64,000 bases of DNA, taken from positions 12,295,721 through 12,359,720 of the forward strand of contig OU862928.1 of NCBI GenBank assembly GCA_917880885.1, written 5' to 3'. A program made the position numbers and the translations under genes. Source of the stretch: Limnephilus marmoratus. Lineage: Eukaryota; Arthropoda; Insecta; Trichoptera; Limnephilidae. Within the stretch, counting starts at the first letter, position 1, and every line of letters starts with the position of its first letter. Shown here in pieces: positions 33,042-45,681 of this stretch. Below the pieces are notes generated by a model. The model was not told the DNA's origin. It was given only the letters and a program-made list of their open reading frames with translations, and ran no database searches.

Positions 33042-35101
33042 ATGGAGATTCCACAAAGGGACTCGGAAGCAACCGAAGAAAATTATTCGATCACCACAAC
33101 GGTATGTTGTGTATTAGTAGTTCTATTAAGTTTGTTTTATGCTTCATCCTTTCCAAAATTGAAAGACATTAGTGTAACAATAAATTTTTATAGTTTCAGA
33201 TGCCAAGTCGGAAACGACCAAGGGCGGAATCGGAGGCCCATGCAACACCTTCTACATCCACGTATCTGGCTCCAACGACTCAGGTAATTATAATAACACT
33301 TGGCTAACTTCTATAGTGCCATTTTTGTCTTATATTAACTCAAAGACGCTTTACATAGCTATATATATTTTCTTTCTATCTATAGGTAACCGACAACATC
33401 ATCTTCGACTACGATAGCGAATATAATGAAAGTGATGGAGATAATGAAGATATATCAGATCTCGATGGTGATGAAGACGAGTTGGAGCTGTTGGAGGAGG
33501 AGGAAAACCCCGAGGAGCAGATGTTCATCTGGTCCGAGGATTTCTCCACTTTCAAGGGTCAGCGTGAGCATTTTACCGTTCTTCAGCCTGGACCATCACC
33601 AGACGTGTTCCCTCCGACAGTCGCTACATCTGCATATGATGTTTTCTCCAAAATATGGGACTTAAAAACAATGTCCTATATTGTGCAGGAGACTAACAGG
33701 TATGCATGGAGCGCACTGGACGAGGTGACAACTGAGATGGGATTAAATCTGTCCACCCATTCCAGGCTGAAGAACTGGCAAGATGTTACGGTCCCTGAAC
33801 TGTATGTAGTATTCGCAATGTTAATATACATGTCCATTTGTTACAGAACTTGCTTATCAGAATACTGGACGACAGACATTTTAGAGATGGCTAAATTTAG
33901 AACTCTAATATCTCGTAATAGGTTTGCTCTGATAACTCGGTTCCTCCACTTTGTTGACAATAATACTATTTCTAATGTCGGTTCCCAAAATAAGCTTGCA
34001 AAAATTAAACCACTATTGGATATAATGAATGAAAAGTTTTCCAGTCTGTATACTCCCCATGAAGACATTAGCATAGACGAGTCCCTGTTGCTCTGGAAGG
34101 GTCGCCTAAGTTTTAAGCAGCGCATCCGAACTAAGGCGGCTCGGATCGGCATTAAAACCTATGAGCTGTGCGAATCGGCAACAGGGTACTTGTACCGCTT
34201 CATAATGTATGCGGGGAAGAATACAGAAGTCGAAGAGAACCATCTTGGGTTTTCCAGTAAAACTTCTAAAGTTGTACTAAAACTCATGGAGGGGTTCTTT
34301 GACAAAGGGTACTGCCTCTACATGGACAATTTTTATAATAGCATGCCATTGACTAGGTACCTGAAACAAAGGAATACCGATGTTATCGGTACCCTCAATC
34401 GCAACCGAAATATGGTACCTGAAATAATTAAAAACATAGAGAAGAGTGTGCCACGGCATACCATTATTGGTAGACACTGTGGTGACATGTCAGTCGTTGC
34501 TTGGAATGACCTTAAAATTGTCGCCATGTTGTCTACCTACCACAACACCGACACGGTCGTGGGTCAAAGAGGGTTAGAGAAATTCCAAATGCCTCTATCT
34601 GTGGCCCAATACAATCGCTTCATGGGGGGAGTGGATACCAAAGATTCGCTGTTATCCACTTACCGCATGAAGAGAACGCGGGGTCACGAATGGTACATGA
34701 AAGTATTTCACCGCCTGCTCAATATCAGCATCGTGAATAGCATGGTGATATTTAGGCACCTTCACCAAGAAGACCCGGGGCAGCCAATTCTTCACCGTGC
34801 ATTCAGGATGCAATTGGCATCCGAGCTTATAGCGCGTCACTATCCCTCTTTAAAAGCTCCCAGACTGAAGTCTTCCACCACGGTTCACAATCTTCCCATG
34901 GATCCCAGATTAAATCTTTCCCTCGGTCATTTTCCAGGTGAATCCTCAGACACGAACAGTACGAACCGACGCATTCGCAAAAGGTGCGTACTGTGTACAA
35001 TTCGTAAAAAATCAAAGCGGGTTTGTACGTTTTGTAAACAATGCAATGTTCACCTTTGCATTGGGTGTTTTGAGGACTACCACACATTGACAAATTTATG
35101 A
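33042..35101 (+). CDS. piggyBac transposase-derived protein, 619 aa
   Basis: Three exons, 33042-33101, 33200-33283 and 33386-35101, with GT-AG phase-0 introns form one frame of 619 codons. The N-terminal region is acidic. The transposase core follows with the piggyBac catalytic aspartates: DISIDESLLLWKGR (D279), CLYMDNFYNS (D362) and GGVDTKDSL (D465, D468). A C-terminal Cys/His-rich domain (CVLC, CTFCKQC, CIGC) would bind the transposon ends. Length and all motifs match active family members. An AG-like acceptor just before the first ATG hints at a further 5' non-coding exon. I found no flanking CCC...TTAA ends, so it may be an element with unrecognised ends or a co-opted gene. Confidence 0.9.
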
Positions 35102-35954
35102 TTTTTTTTTTAATATTACTGCTTTCAAATCGTTTTTTTTTTTTTCATTTAGATTCTCTTTTTTTTATTCAAAACTTTAAAAATTGCCATGAAGAGGAAA
35201 TTCATTATACCTAATAGTGGCAGTCCCATAATTACAGTTCAGGGAGTGTATCGGTATTTGTTGCGTGGGTGTTGTTTTTATAATGTTTGTCATAATGTTA
35301 TTTGGATGTTGTTTGCGATTGTTATTTGTGTGGTGTTATTTATGGTTTTTATTATTTGTTGCCAGAGTATTTGTGCATCATTTGAATAAAAATGTTTACT
35401 GAAACAAGTGCATTGTACATCTTTGTTGAAGTTTCGTGTCCATTCATTGTATCTTACATTTTTGTGGAGGACGGCAACAGTGTCTAAAAATTTGGATACT
35501 TATTATAATAATAAATTTATGTATGTGTAAAATGATTTTTTTCTTAGTCCGGAGCCCTTACCTCTCGATCAAAGTTTAAAAAACATTTGTTTCATGAATT
35601 ATAAAACTTAAATAAATATGACGAAAATAATATCAACCTTTATTTTCATTGAACCACACAGTATCTGAATTTAAAAAAATGTATTTCATGTAATATAAAA
35701 TTGAAATAAATAATACACATAAAAAAAAAAAATATTAGCAAATTTTATTTTTATTATCATCAAGTCTTGATTTTTTGAGTTAACTCTGTATTCTGACTCC
35801 CATCTGTATACTGGCACGGCCGCCATCTTGCGCCTCAGATACATTCATAACAATTATAAATATACCAAACTACCCACATAACAATGTTTGGAGCTGGCGA
35901 AATTGATCATGGTAAATTCTACATACTTTCATTGTTTTTGATATAAATTCACTA
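35102..35954. other. downstream of the piggyBac gene, no gene
   Basis: T- and A-rich sequence with possible poly(A) signals (AATAAAAATG at 35386). Weak short frames only. Confidence 0.4.
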
Positions 35955-36298
35955 GCTGGGTTACCCGGCTTCGCTCAGGACAAAATTCGAGAGTGTTCTA
36001 GAATGTTTCACATTGATGTTCCTGTTACCCTATCCCCAAACATTCAAGAATGTTCCAGGATATTCTGGAACGTTGTTGAATGCTCTCAAATACGAGATCT
36101 GGAATAAACGAATAAAAAAAAAACTCTGACTGTGGTGTCCGGCTTCGCCCAGGGAGTTTTATTTTATTTGGGAGACAACAGCTTACATTAATAACTGAGC
36201 ATAATAGTAATTGAGTCAGGTTTCCGCATAGGTATTGTATACAATTGTAGTGTTTCCAGAGATTCTAATGAAAAATGACATTTCGAAAATTAAGTTAT

Positions 36299-37381
36299 TT
36301 AGGTGGGAATAGGATGGGGGGGGGGGGATCGGTTAAGTTGAGGTAAAGTAATAAAAATATGTGCAAAGAGAAAAAAAGGTAGTTCACAGGGTGGTGGTTG
36401 TATTAGAGGGTATCTATTGTTATTGTAAAGTATCGAGACAACATAATTATTGTTATTGTAAAATATTGAGTGATGCAGAGTTAAAAATGTCAAATTGTGT
36501 ATAGTGTATGTTGAAAGTGTTAGATGCACGATAGATGAAAGAGTTCTGCTTCGAATTAGTGTTGCACCGGGGAAGGCTAAGAATAATGACTGATCTTCGT
36601 GTATTAGGAACTCGTATCTATTCATTTAAAGAGTTCTGGGCAATCTACGACGATCTGGCTATTTTTTGTACTAAGAGTACATCGGCCGAGCTTCTTCGAA
36701 CTTCTAATGATAGTATATTGAAGTACGCGACTGAATCTTGGTGATTTAGATGTGGGCGGTTGCTGCGGAAATCTAAGTATCGTAGAAAACGATTTTGAAC
36801 ACATTCTAGATTTTCTACACATGATTTGTATAGCGCAGGGTTTCCCAACCAGTGGTCCGCGAGAGGCTAGAAGATGGTCAATAAGCGAGCCAGGTTCCCT
36901 GGTCGAGAAGTCTGAATTAAAAAATCGGGACAATATTCAGTTTATCTTTATTGTACCTTGTGGTCAGTGGCCATTGTGAACGGGGCGCTGCACCCCCCTC
37001 GCTGCTTGTGGTCCCTGACGAAAAAATAAACATACAAGTAGTCCCGGGTCATAAAAAGGTTGGGAACCACTGGTATAGCGGGTTCCAAACTTGTGACACG
37101 TATTCTAGTAAGCTGTGGACATAAGAAAAATACAGGATTTTAATTGTTGTAAAGTTATTGAATTTTTTACATATCCTAAGAATGAATCCTAACATTTTCG
37201 AGGTTTTTGATGTGACTGAGTCTATATGAGTATCAAAAGTAAGTTTGTAGTCCAATGGCACTCCCAAATCGTTGATGTGAGATTGAATTGACGTTCGAAT
37301 CCACGACGTATCTGACTTTATATACCCCACATGGGTAGCTCCATACAAATAATACTTCAAATTTTCCAGATCATTCCGCAA
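36299..37381 (-). pseudogene. Jockey/CR1-type LINE reverse transcriptase C-terminus, relic
   Basis: The minus strand shows INDLGVPLDYKLTFDTHIDSV, then YVHSLLEYVSQVWNPLYQ and VQNRFLRYLDFRSNRP, the post-catalytic region of Jockey/CR1 LINEs. Frames shift several times, and a 237-bp MITE (36836-37072) is inserted. Confidence 0.75.
36836..37072. mobile_element. 237-bp hAT MITE in the LINE relic
   Basis: Ends CAGGGTTTCCCAACC and, complemented, CAGTGGTTCCCAACC, with the exact 8-bp duplication GTATAGCG (36828-36835 and 37073-37080). This is the classic hAT end type. Confidence 0.9.
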
Positions 37382-38597
37382 GATTCAGGAGTGTTTTGAA
37401 ATGTCCCACAATAATCTGGGAAGTTTCAGAACATTCCATCCTATTCCCAAACATTCCAGAATGTTCCGAGATGTGGTGGAATACTCTGGAATGTTTTGAA
37501 CGGTTCTAGAAATTTCAAGGGGGCGAAACTTCCAGCCCTTATATCTTTAAAAGCAGGCCCTTCAGGTAAAAACGGGAACTTTCTTCATGGATGGGGGAGA
37601 GAGGGCTACCACACAATATAACTCCTGTTATCGTACCGAAACTTGTCTTTGAGTTTTAGCGGCATGCACATTGTAAATTTTTTTAATAATGTTTATTGAA
37701 GATTACGCTTATTCAAACTTCTAGAACTTTCCACAACCTTCTAGACTCAACGACACTCTCCGCCACTCATTACTGAAAACTTCTAGAACTTACTCCTTCC
37801 ATAATATCCTAGAGCAATAGGGAACCTTCCAGAACTCAAGAACAGACTCATCAACTAACTTCATCACTCTAGAACTTTCCGGAACGTTCTGAACTCACTG
37901 ACATACTCCGCCACTTCTTCCAGAACTTTTTAGAGCTTTATCAAACCTTATAGAATTTTCCGGAAGTTTCTAAACTCATCGACGTATTCCGCTCTCCTAC
38001 CAGATTTTTCTACAGCTTATTGAACTTATAGAACTTTCCTGAACCTTTTAGACTCGCGGCCCCCACTCGTTCTTGAACTTTCTACAGCTTTATCGAACAT
38101 TGTAGAACTTTCTGAAACCTTCTAGACCCCCGACAAACTCCGCCACTCCTTCTAGAACTTTCTACAGCTTTATTGAACCTTCGAAACCTTTATCAAACCT
38201 TCTAGACCTTTATCAAACCTTCTAGAACATTCAAGAACCTTCTAGACCCGTGGTCGTCAAAGTGCGGCCCGCGGGCCGCATGCGGCCCGCCGCGGGTATT
38301 TGTGCGGCCCGCTCAAATATCAGCCAATTTAAATTTTTTTTTCATTTACAATTATATTAACCTGATTTTTAATTTTTACAAATGTTTTGTGTTTATTACA
38401 TGATTTTAAAACGTTGTTTTTAATTGATTGACATTTGCTTTTAAAACGCCCAGTTGGTTTTTGAACACATCCTAAGTCAATTTTGAACGCGCATATAGCG
38501 TACGTCATAGGTCATAACGCCCACTTGTGGGTGTTTGAGACTTTCAGGAGGGGCAGTAGAAGACCCAGAAAAAAATGGGGCGTGGGCATATTAAAAA

Positions 38598-39139
38598 AAT
38601 ATGGTATCATCATCATCATCTGTGGCTCTACAACCCAGGTCGGGTCTTGGCCTCCAGCAGAGCCTGCCTCCATGACTGTCGGTGTTGTGTTGCGTTGCGC
38701 CAGTTTCGGATGCCGATGGTGCTTGCATCCCTCACCACTCCATCCAGCCATCGAAGCTTTGGTCTTCCAACTCTTCTCCGACCCCCAGGTGCACCATCCA
38801 TAATTCGCTTTGGAATATCTCCTTCGCTCATTCTCTGGATATGTCCAGCCCACCTGAGTCTTCCAGTTTTGATTTCCTTGGAGATATTAGGGTCCTCGTA
38901 AAGATCGTATAGCTCCTGGTTGTATCTGATACGCCATTCTCCATTATCACAGACTGGGCCGTAAATCCTTCGCAGCACCTTCCTTTCAAAACTTTCTAGG
39001 GCTCCTTCATCACCCTTACTGATTGTCCAGCATTCCGAACCATACATAAGAACAGGTCGTATAAGGGTCTTGTAAAGCAGGACTTTAGTTCTTCTGGTAA
39101 GGTGGCGAGATTTCATATGCTTCTGTAGCCCAAAGTAGT
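38598..39139 (-). pseudogene. RTE-type LINE, 3' part of ORF2
   Basis: The minus-strand frame continues the LINE at 47529-49141: YFGLQKHMKSRHL, YKTLIRPVLMYGSECW, RLRWAGHIQRM and GRPKLRWLDGV, ending at a stop near 38628 and a TGATGATGATGAT tail at 38601-38615. These are the C-terminal motifs of RTE elements. The gypsy insertion at 39140 separates the halves at a Tyr codon. Confidence 0.88.
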
Positions 39140-39482
39140 TTAGTAGATGCTGGATATCTCTGCTTACCTCATCAGAGATATCCGGGTTCTCTAAATAAAT
39201 GGTCACGGAATTTAGTTTATAAATCATAACACTGATTGTTTGGTAGAGTTATATTTTATTTGACACCAGAAGTGAGACATTACAAGGATTCTATCCGCGA
39301 CAATAATTTGCGTAATTAAAAATAGCTTACTGGCGAGAGGAACGTTCAGACCGGAATCATCTCGAAGTTTTTTCCACCCGCGAGCTCAGTTCTGCTGTCT
39401 GCGCATTTTGCTGCGCAGGCAAGTGTTGCTAGAGTCTAGGTGACATTTTGCTCAAAATATAATAATAATCGCGGTGCCTACA
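39140..39482 (-). repeat. 3' LTR of the Kabuki-like element
   Basis: 343 bp, element sense starting TGTAGGCACC at 39482. The polypurine tract lies at 39485-39496 (complement of CCTCCTCCCC). It matches the 5' LTR parts at 45682-45729 and 47229-47523. Confidence 0.9.
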
Positions 39483-41140
39483 TACCTCCTCCCCAGCATT
39501 TTATGCGACAAACGCACATATGTAAAAAACTTAAAATTAAACAAAAATTACATATATAGTGTTCGATGCCCATTTGATTTTTTTAAATTAACACAGTCGG
39601 ACAAATTGGAATACTGGATCAACCAGTCTGTTGTAAGATCGAGAAAAAACCAAAAGTAATAAACTTTAACTATGTTTCTAAAAAATAATCGAGTGGGCTT
39701 GACAAACAATGCTGACTAAAGCAACCTAGTTTGAGTGTAATAAACACTTACTGTAAAAGTGATAAGTGTTAATTAAATTATTAATGAATTAATTAATTTT
39801 TATAAGTCTCATAAGCTACGGAAAGGGGAAACCACATCGTGCTAATACAAAAAAATGTAACCTGTTGGCTAAGTTAAATTACTTCAAATCTATTAAAGAT
39901 GAGTGACGTGTGTCTTCATTATAATCATACAACTAGGGATAAAAATTAATAAGTGAAAATTTTACACAACTTATAAGTCAAGATTACTTCAAATCTAATT
40001 AAGATGAGTGACAAGTGTCTGCATTATAAACATGTAACCAGAAATAAAAAAATAAATATGTGAAAACTTCACACAACTTATAAGTCAAGAAAGAAAATAC
40101 ATAATGGGTATCACACTTCGTAGGGATATGGAAAGGGGGCAACCACGTCATATCTATATGAGGTATGATATTCACTGCATAAGTAGAATGGTATCATATA
40201 ATTGAGTACTTAAAATTAATAAAGTTAATTTTTTATGTATAGAACATCAGGAAACGTATATAAAAATAAGGTGAACTATATTAAGAAATGTGTTTAGACA
40301 TATGTCCCGTAGATCGTGGGATATCATAATGAAAAGTTGTAACCTATGCAGATCAAAATTTATGTGTAAAAAAAATTTTAATGCTTTAACGGTGTACATT
40401 TTTTGGTCTACGTCATACATTTATAAGTACGGAAAGAGCAGTACAAAATTTACCTATAAATACATGATAACAATATGCTTCACGTTTTGACAGGTGTGGG
40501 AAAGGTAAGCAGTCATCACACACCTATCAAAATATGGTAATATAATAAGGAAATGGAGAAGGCAGTTCATTGTTCCTTCTACACATATTTGAATTTTCAT
40601 ACTGAAAACGTATGGCAAAACTACATCATGTTTTCCCAGGTATTGTGGAATGATACATCACATACCTACAAAAACATGGAAAACACTCATCACACTTTTG
40701 TAAGTGTATGGAAAAATACATCATGCACTTAAAAAAGCGTGGAAAAAACGAAACGACACATATTACATGGTATTTTGTTATGTATAAATATACATGTTGA
40801 CATCATGTTCTATGAACATGAGATTTTTTAAAAAACAACCCTTCCTTAAGACAGGATTATTGAATATATCAATTATGACGATGGTTAAACAAACTTAGAG
40901 TTCAATTTCTATCAAAAATTGTAGTCTCTAATTATTTTCATTATATAGTGAAATCATGTTCTATGAACATGGAGATTTAAAAATAACCCTTCCTTAAGAC
41001 AAGGTTATCAAATATGTAAAAGAATAACATAGTTAAATAAACTTATATAGTGATTTTATATCAGAAAAAAAATTTATATGGAAAAACTATGTCTCTGTCA
41101 GCCTTTTTTCTAAAGGGCCTGGTACCTGTCTGGAAAATGC
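39483..41140 (-). other. long 3' non-coding region of the Kabuki-like element
   Basis: 1.6 kb without coding frame, built partly from tandem repeats: a unit near 39886-39975 recurs at 39983-40090, and TGTTCTATGAACATG with AACCCTTCCTTAAGACA recurs near 40808 and 40956. Confidence 0.65.
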
Positions 41141-43513
41141 ACTCTTCTACCGAACCTTGTAGTAGTAATTTTGTCCGGGGTCTGTTCTGCGACAGGTTCT
41201 TCGATAGTCAACTTCTCTTCGGAAGGAACGAAGGCTAACCAAGTCGATGTGGACGTTCCGGAAACGGTCTTCAGGCAGAACATACGTGGCTCTTGGCGCG
41301 ACTGTATGTCTGGAGATTTTGGCCTTTTGACAATTTATGCAATGTTTGACAAAGAACTTTATATCCTTCGCCATGTTGGGCCAAACGAATCTCAATTTAA
41401 TACTGTTGACAGTCCCATTAATGCCTGGATGACAAACATTATGCACATTTTCTATGACCTCTTTTCTCATATTAGATGGTACGAAGGGTCTTACATGACC
41501 GGTAGAGATATCACACCACAATGAAGAATTAGTTCCAGGAATCACCATTTGACGTAGGGAGAGGGAGGAGTCCTCAAGTGCCTTAGTAATTTCGTCGTCG
41601 TGACTCTGCTCTTGTCCCATTCTCTCATAGTCAATTGCAGAAGGGCTATTTATCTCTTCAATGCGAGAAAGAGTATCTGCAACTGTATTCTGGTGTCCGG
41701 AAATATGTTTGATGTTGGTGGTAAATTGAGATATATAATCTAGTTGTCTCTCTTGACGAGGAGAACTTGAGGCTCGTTTCTTGTTGAAAGCGAAAGTGAT
41801 GGGCTTGTGGTCCGTGTAAATAGTAAAATTTCGACCTTCTAAGTTGCTCCTAAAATACTTTACTGCCTCGTAAACACCGGTTAATTCACGGTCAAACGTA
41901 CTGTATTTACGCTGTGCCGGGGTAAATTTTCTTGAAAAAAATCCTAAAGGTTGCCAAGCTGTACCTTTATTTTGTTGCAATGATGCTCCCATAGCCAGGT
42001 TGGATGCGTCCACCATAACTGCTAATTCAGCGTTTGGGTCTGGATGTGCTAACAATGCGGCAGAAGCGAGATGTCGCTTGCATTGGTTAAAATCCTCCGT
42101 TAATTCCGTGGTCCAAGTAAGGATACGTTTGTCATTCTTTTTATATCCAGAAATGCAATCAAAAAGGGTTGTTTGGGCGCTGATAGTGTTGGGTAAAAAT
42201 CTTCTATAATAATTGAGCATTCCCAAAAAACGTCTTAATCCTATGGCTGTTTTGGGGAGAGGAAAATCAATAATAGTTTTCACTTTCTCTTTAATTGGAG
42301 TCATCCCTTCCGGTGAAATGGTATGACCTAGAAAATTAACAGTCGGGAGTCCAAATTGACAGTTTTTAATGTTAATTACCAATCCATTATCTGCTAATCT
42401 TTTAAATAGAATATCCAAATGTTTTTTATGCTCCTCTTCATTGCTGGAGGCTATAAGGATATCATCAAGATAAACAAAGCAAAAATCCAGATCTCTGGTT
42501 ACGGCATGCATGAAACGGAAGCTTTGGGCAGCGTTGGATAATCCAAATTGCATAGTCGTAAATTCAAAAAGGCCAAATGGTGTTATAATAGCCGTTTTGG
42601 ATATATCTTCTGGTTCCACAGGGATCTGGTAGTATGCCCTCAGCATATCTATTGTTGTGAAGATTTTTGCTTTTGCGAGTTTATGGGAGAAGTCCTGGAG
42701 CTGCGGAATGCGGTATTTGTCGGGAATCGTTTTGGCGTTGAGACGACGATAATCACCGCACGGTCGCCATTCCCCATTAGGCTTCTTCACCATGTGTAAA
42801 GGGCTCGCCCAGTTACTCTTGGACGGCCTGCAAATGCCTTGCTCCATAAGGTAATTAAACTCCTTTTTGGCTGCTTCTAACAGTTTTGGTGCGAGACTGC
42901 GAGCTCGTTCGGTTACAGGTGGACCCTTGGTCTCTATGCAGTGCGTCACTGTATGTTTCTTGCTATTTAGAGCTTGCATATTCGGTCGCGTCAGGCTTGG
43001 ATATTTATTTAAAATCTCTCTGTATTTTTGTGATGAGGAAATACTGGAGATACCGGATGAGGGTCCATTGGATGTTGCGCCTCGAATCCGTAAGCCTGTA
43101 GACTGGTCTGTAAGTGTACCCTTTTTTAGGTTGACCGACAAGTTAAAATGATGGAGAAAATCAGCACCAAGTATGGCTCTATTCACATCAGCCACTATGA
43201 AACGCCATTTCATTGTTCTCCGGAGGCCGAACTTAAGTTCAATCGTCCTTGTGCCGTAGGTTCGGATGGAATTCCCATTAGCTCCGTATAAAGTTGTGGG
43301 GCACTTGTCGGAAGTTATGTAATTCTTCGCTATTTTCGATGTCTTCGGGATCACAGAAATATCGGCGCCTGTGTCCACTAAAAACTTTTGACTTGTTTCT
43401 TGGTCATAAAGGAAGAGACGACGAGTCTGAGTAGGAATTTCGCATGTCTCTACTGTGGAATTCCTTCGTCGTTTCCCGACCTCTTCGAGCGGAAGGTACA
43501 CGGTTGTTGGCAT
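41141..43513 (-). pseudogene. pol: Kabuki-like pol: protease, RT, RNase H, truncated integrase
   Basis: A 788-codon open frame. Protease LVDTGADISVIP at about residues 46-57, RT with FVYLDDILIAS at about residue 350, RNase H with MVDASNLAMGASL and YTDHKPI, and the integrase HHCC domain (CHPGINGTV ... CINCQKAK). Just after the start of the catalytic core (NVHIDLV, near 41250) the sequence jumps to the C-terminal end of the family pol (TTTRFGRRVHFPDRYQ in another frame). The rest of the D,D-35-E core is deleted, so this copy cannot integrate without help. Confidence 0.9.
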
Positions 43514-44544
43514 CGGTCGGCATTTTCACCGAACTTGGCATGTAATCTGCAGTACCCATTCGCTGTTCTGTTGGGCGATCTACCGCGGGACCTGGAACGT
43601 GGTCTTCTAGCAGGATTCTGATGATTACCTTGTCGAATATTGTTGCGACGTGGGCTCTGGCTTCTGTGCTCGCTGTAGGTAGATGGACGGTCACGATTAT
43701 GGACCTGCGACATCTTCAAAAGTTTCACCTCGTGGGTAAGAGTTGCGACCTGCTCTAAAAAGCCTTGCATTGACGTATCATTACGTTCGGATCTTGAAGT
43801 TCCGGGTTTGGTGTCGTGGTCAACCGCGCCACATTCTGTTGTCTGGTACACATCAACTATCTTATCGGCAGCTAGTGCTAGTTGGTTTAGGTTATTGTCC
43901 GGAAGTGCTGATAGTATAGCTTGTACATGCTGCGGAAGACGTTGGAGCCATAGTGTTTTTACGATAGCGCTCTCCGCTAGTGTTGGTCCAGCTCACTCGA
44001 GCATGTGTCGTAGAAGTCCTGTTGGTTTACGGTCTTCTAATTGCAATCCCGTCAATAATCGTGTTAACCGCTTCTCTTCGGAGTCTTGAAGTCTGTCTAT
44101 CAGCGATGCCTTGAGTATGCAATATTTGTCCTTCACTGGCGGGTTTATCACTATGTCGCTAACGCATTGTAATGTTTCAGCGTCCAAGGCGGCGACTATG
44201 ATGTTGTATTTAGTAAAATCTTCCTTGATGCGGGAGTTAGTAAACTGGGCCTCGGCCTGAGCGAACCATAACGAAATATTAGTTCTCCAACAGGCTGGTA
44301 ACCTCACAGAAACGTGATGGATGGATGTTTCCGAAGAACAGCTCTCGTTGTTTGATTCCATGTTTGGTGTTGGAGGTTCCTTGCTCAATATTTCTTCTGT
44401 TTTCTTAGTTACGTCGCTTGGTTCAGTGGAGGTTGTCTCTTCAGTAGATGTAGATGGTGTTGGAGGTTCCTTGCTCGATATTTCTTCTGTTTTCTTAGTC
44501 GCGTCGCTTGGTTCAGTGGAGGATGTCTCTCCAGTAGATGTCAT
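43450..44544 (-). pseudogene. gag: Kabuki-like gag with one in-frame stop
   Basis: The frame from 44544 carries a tandem N-terminal repeat (SSTEPSDATKKTEEISSKEP, then a near copy), the gag core motif VRLPACWRTNISLWFAQAEA, and a TGA at 43993-43995. The same frame continues to a basic region and the family's unusual zinc motif CRLHAKFGENADRCQQPC. Apart from the one stop and the loss of downstream integrase it is well preserved. Confidence 0.85.
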
Positions 44545-45681
44545 TTATAAGTGCAGACAATTCAGGCGAGACAAAATACGGAATACCCGACAGTGAAATA
44601 AACTCCTTTGTGATAAAAATAGTTAAAATTGAAATTCTCAATTTTTAAATTAAAAATAAAAATCCACACTAATGCCTTTTTTCTTTCAAAATTTTTCAAC
44701 AATAATTCTGATGAAAATAAGTGGGAATTATATACCTCCACTATTTATTAGTTGATTCGATAGTTGCTTAAAAACTTTAAAAATCGTTAAATTGTTAAAA
44801 TTTTTTAAAATAGTTGAATATTTTCTAAAATTTTATTGTTAAAATTTATTAAAATTTTGTTAAAACTTTTTTTTTAATTTATTAAAATTTTTGTTGTATA
44901 GATAAACTCGTTTTCGATGATATTAAATAGTTTTAGATGATAAGAAAGAAACTTTAAAAATCGTTACAATATTTCAGAACATGTGCGATTTGCAACATTA
45001 TTGTATTAATTTGACCTCAAGAAAAAATATGGCATCATTGTCGTAAAAATATGTCGAACCAATTTTATCCGGCGACGATTCTCAGATGAATTCTGGATGC
45101 TGGTCTCCCTGATGACGGATTCAGGATCCTGCGTTCTCTGGCGGAAATCTCAGGATTCACGTTCCCTGGTGATGAACTCGGGATGCCTCGTTCCCTGGTG
45201 ATGATCACCTACGGTCATCGCTGCGCCAATCCGTTCTCACTGAAATAGAGGGTAACACGCACTTATCATTCAGGAAGGAACAATTTATTTTAACAACACA
45301 TTTAGCGGGATAATAATGTAAAACGCACTTATTATTCTGTAAAAAAATGATTATGTTACTAAAACATTAGTGGGATGATGATGTTTCAATAGATAATTAG
45401 GTGTAAAACAAGAACGTGTGACAATGCTATCGAAATAACACGGTCGTGTATTTATTAAATACACGGTCGTGTGTTTGACAAGAACGTGTGACAATGCTAT
45501 CGAAATAACACGGTCGTGTATTTATTAAAAATTACTGGAACATTTATTTCAAAAGGAATTTTACTTTAAGTTATGCTATAAAACAATAGAATTTACTTAC
45601 TTGCTGTCCAGGATTCCGTCTTGGGACGTTTCTCCTCCCCCCGCCAGCAAGCTAGTTCTTTTAGTCGAAAGGTCACCAGTT
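44545..45681 (-). other. 5' leader of the Kabuki-like element
   Basis: No gene. A ~50-base block (AAGAACGTGTGACAATGCTA onward to CGGTCGTGTATTTATTAAA) is repeated near 45407 and 45479. The primer-binding site (complement of GGTCACCA, 45671-45678) matches the TGGTGACC start expected for a tRNA-Trp-type primer. Confidence 0.6.

Larger units (their letters stand above)
35955..38247. repeat. HSE-like minisatellite, left block
   Basis: The block starts with ACTAGCTGGGTTACCCGGCTTCGC-type repeat sequence. At 36043-36070 six pentamer half-sites alternate at exact 5-base spacing (TTC, GAA, TTC, GGA, TTC, GAA). From about 37720 to 38247 there are ~80-bp units of the type agaactttctacagctttat with cgaaccttctaga and ctccgccactcc. 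Many carry TTCnnGAAnnTTC runs (for example 37872-37889). A LINE relic (36299-37381) interrupts the block. It continues at 49376-49860. Confidence 0.75.

Noticed and set aside
41171..41524. Plus-strand frame opposite the gypsy pol
   Set aside because: Antisense of the integrase zinc-domain region; pol on the minus strand is clearly the real frame.
44321..44596. Plus-strand repetitive frame (VSSV/DVDGVGGS)
   Set aside because: Antisense of the tandem repeat at the N-terminus of the Kabuki-like gag.
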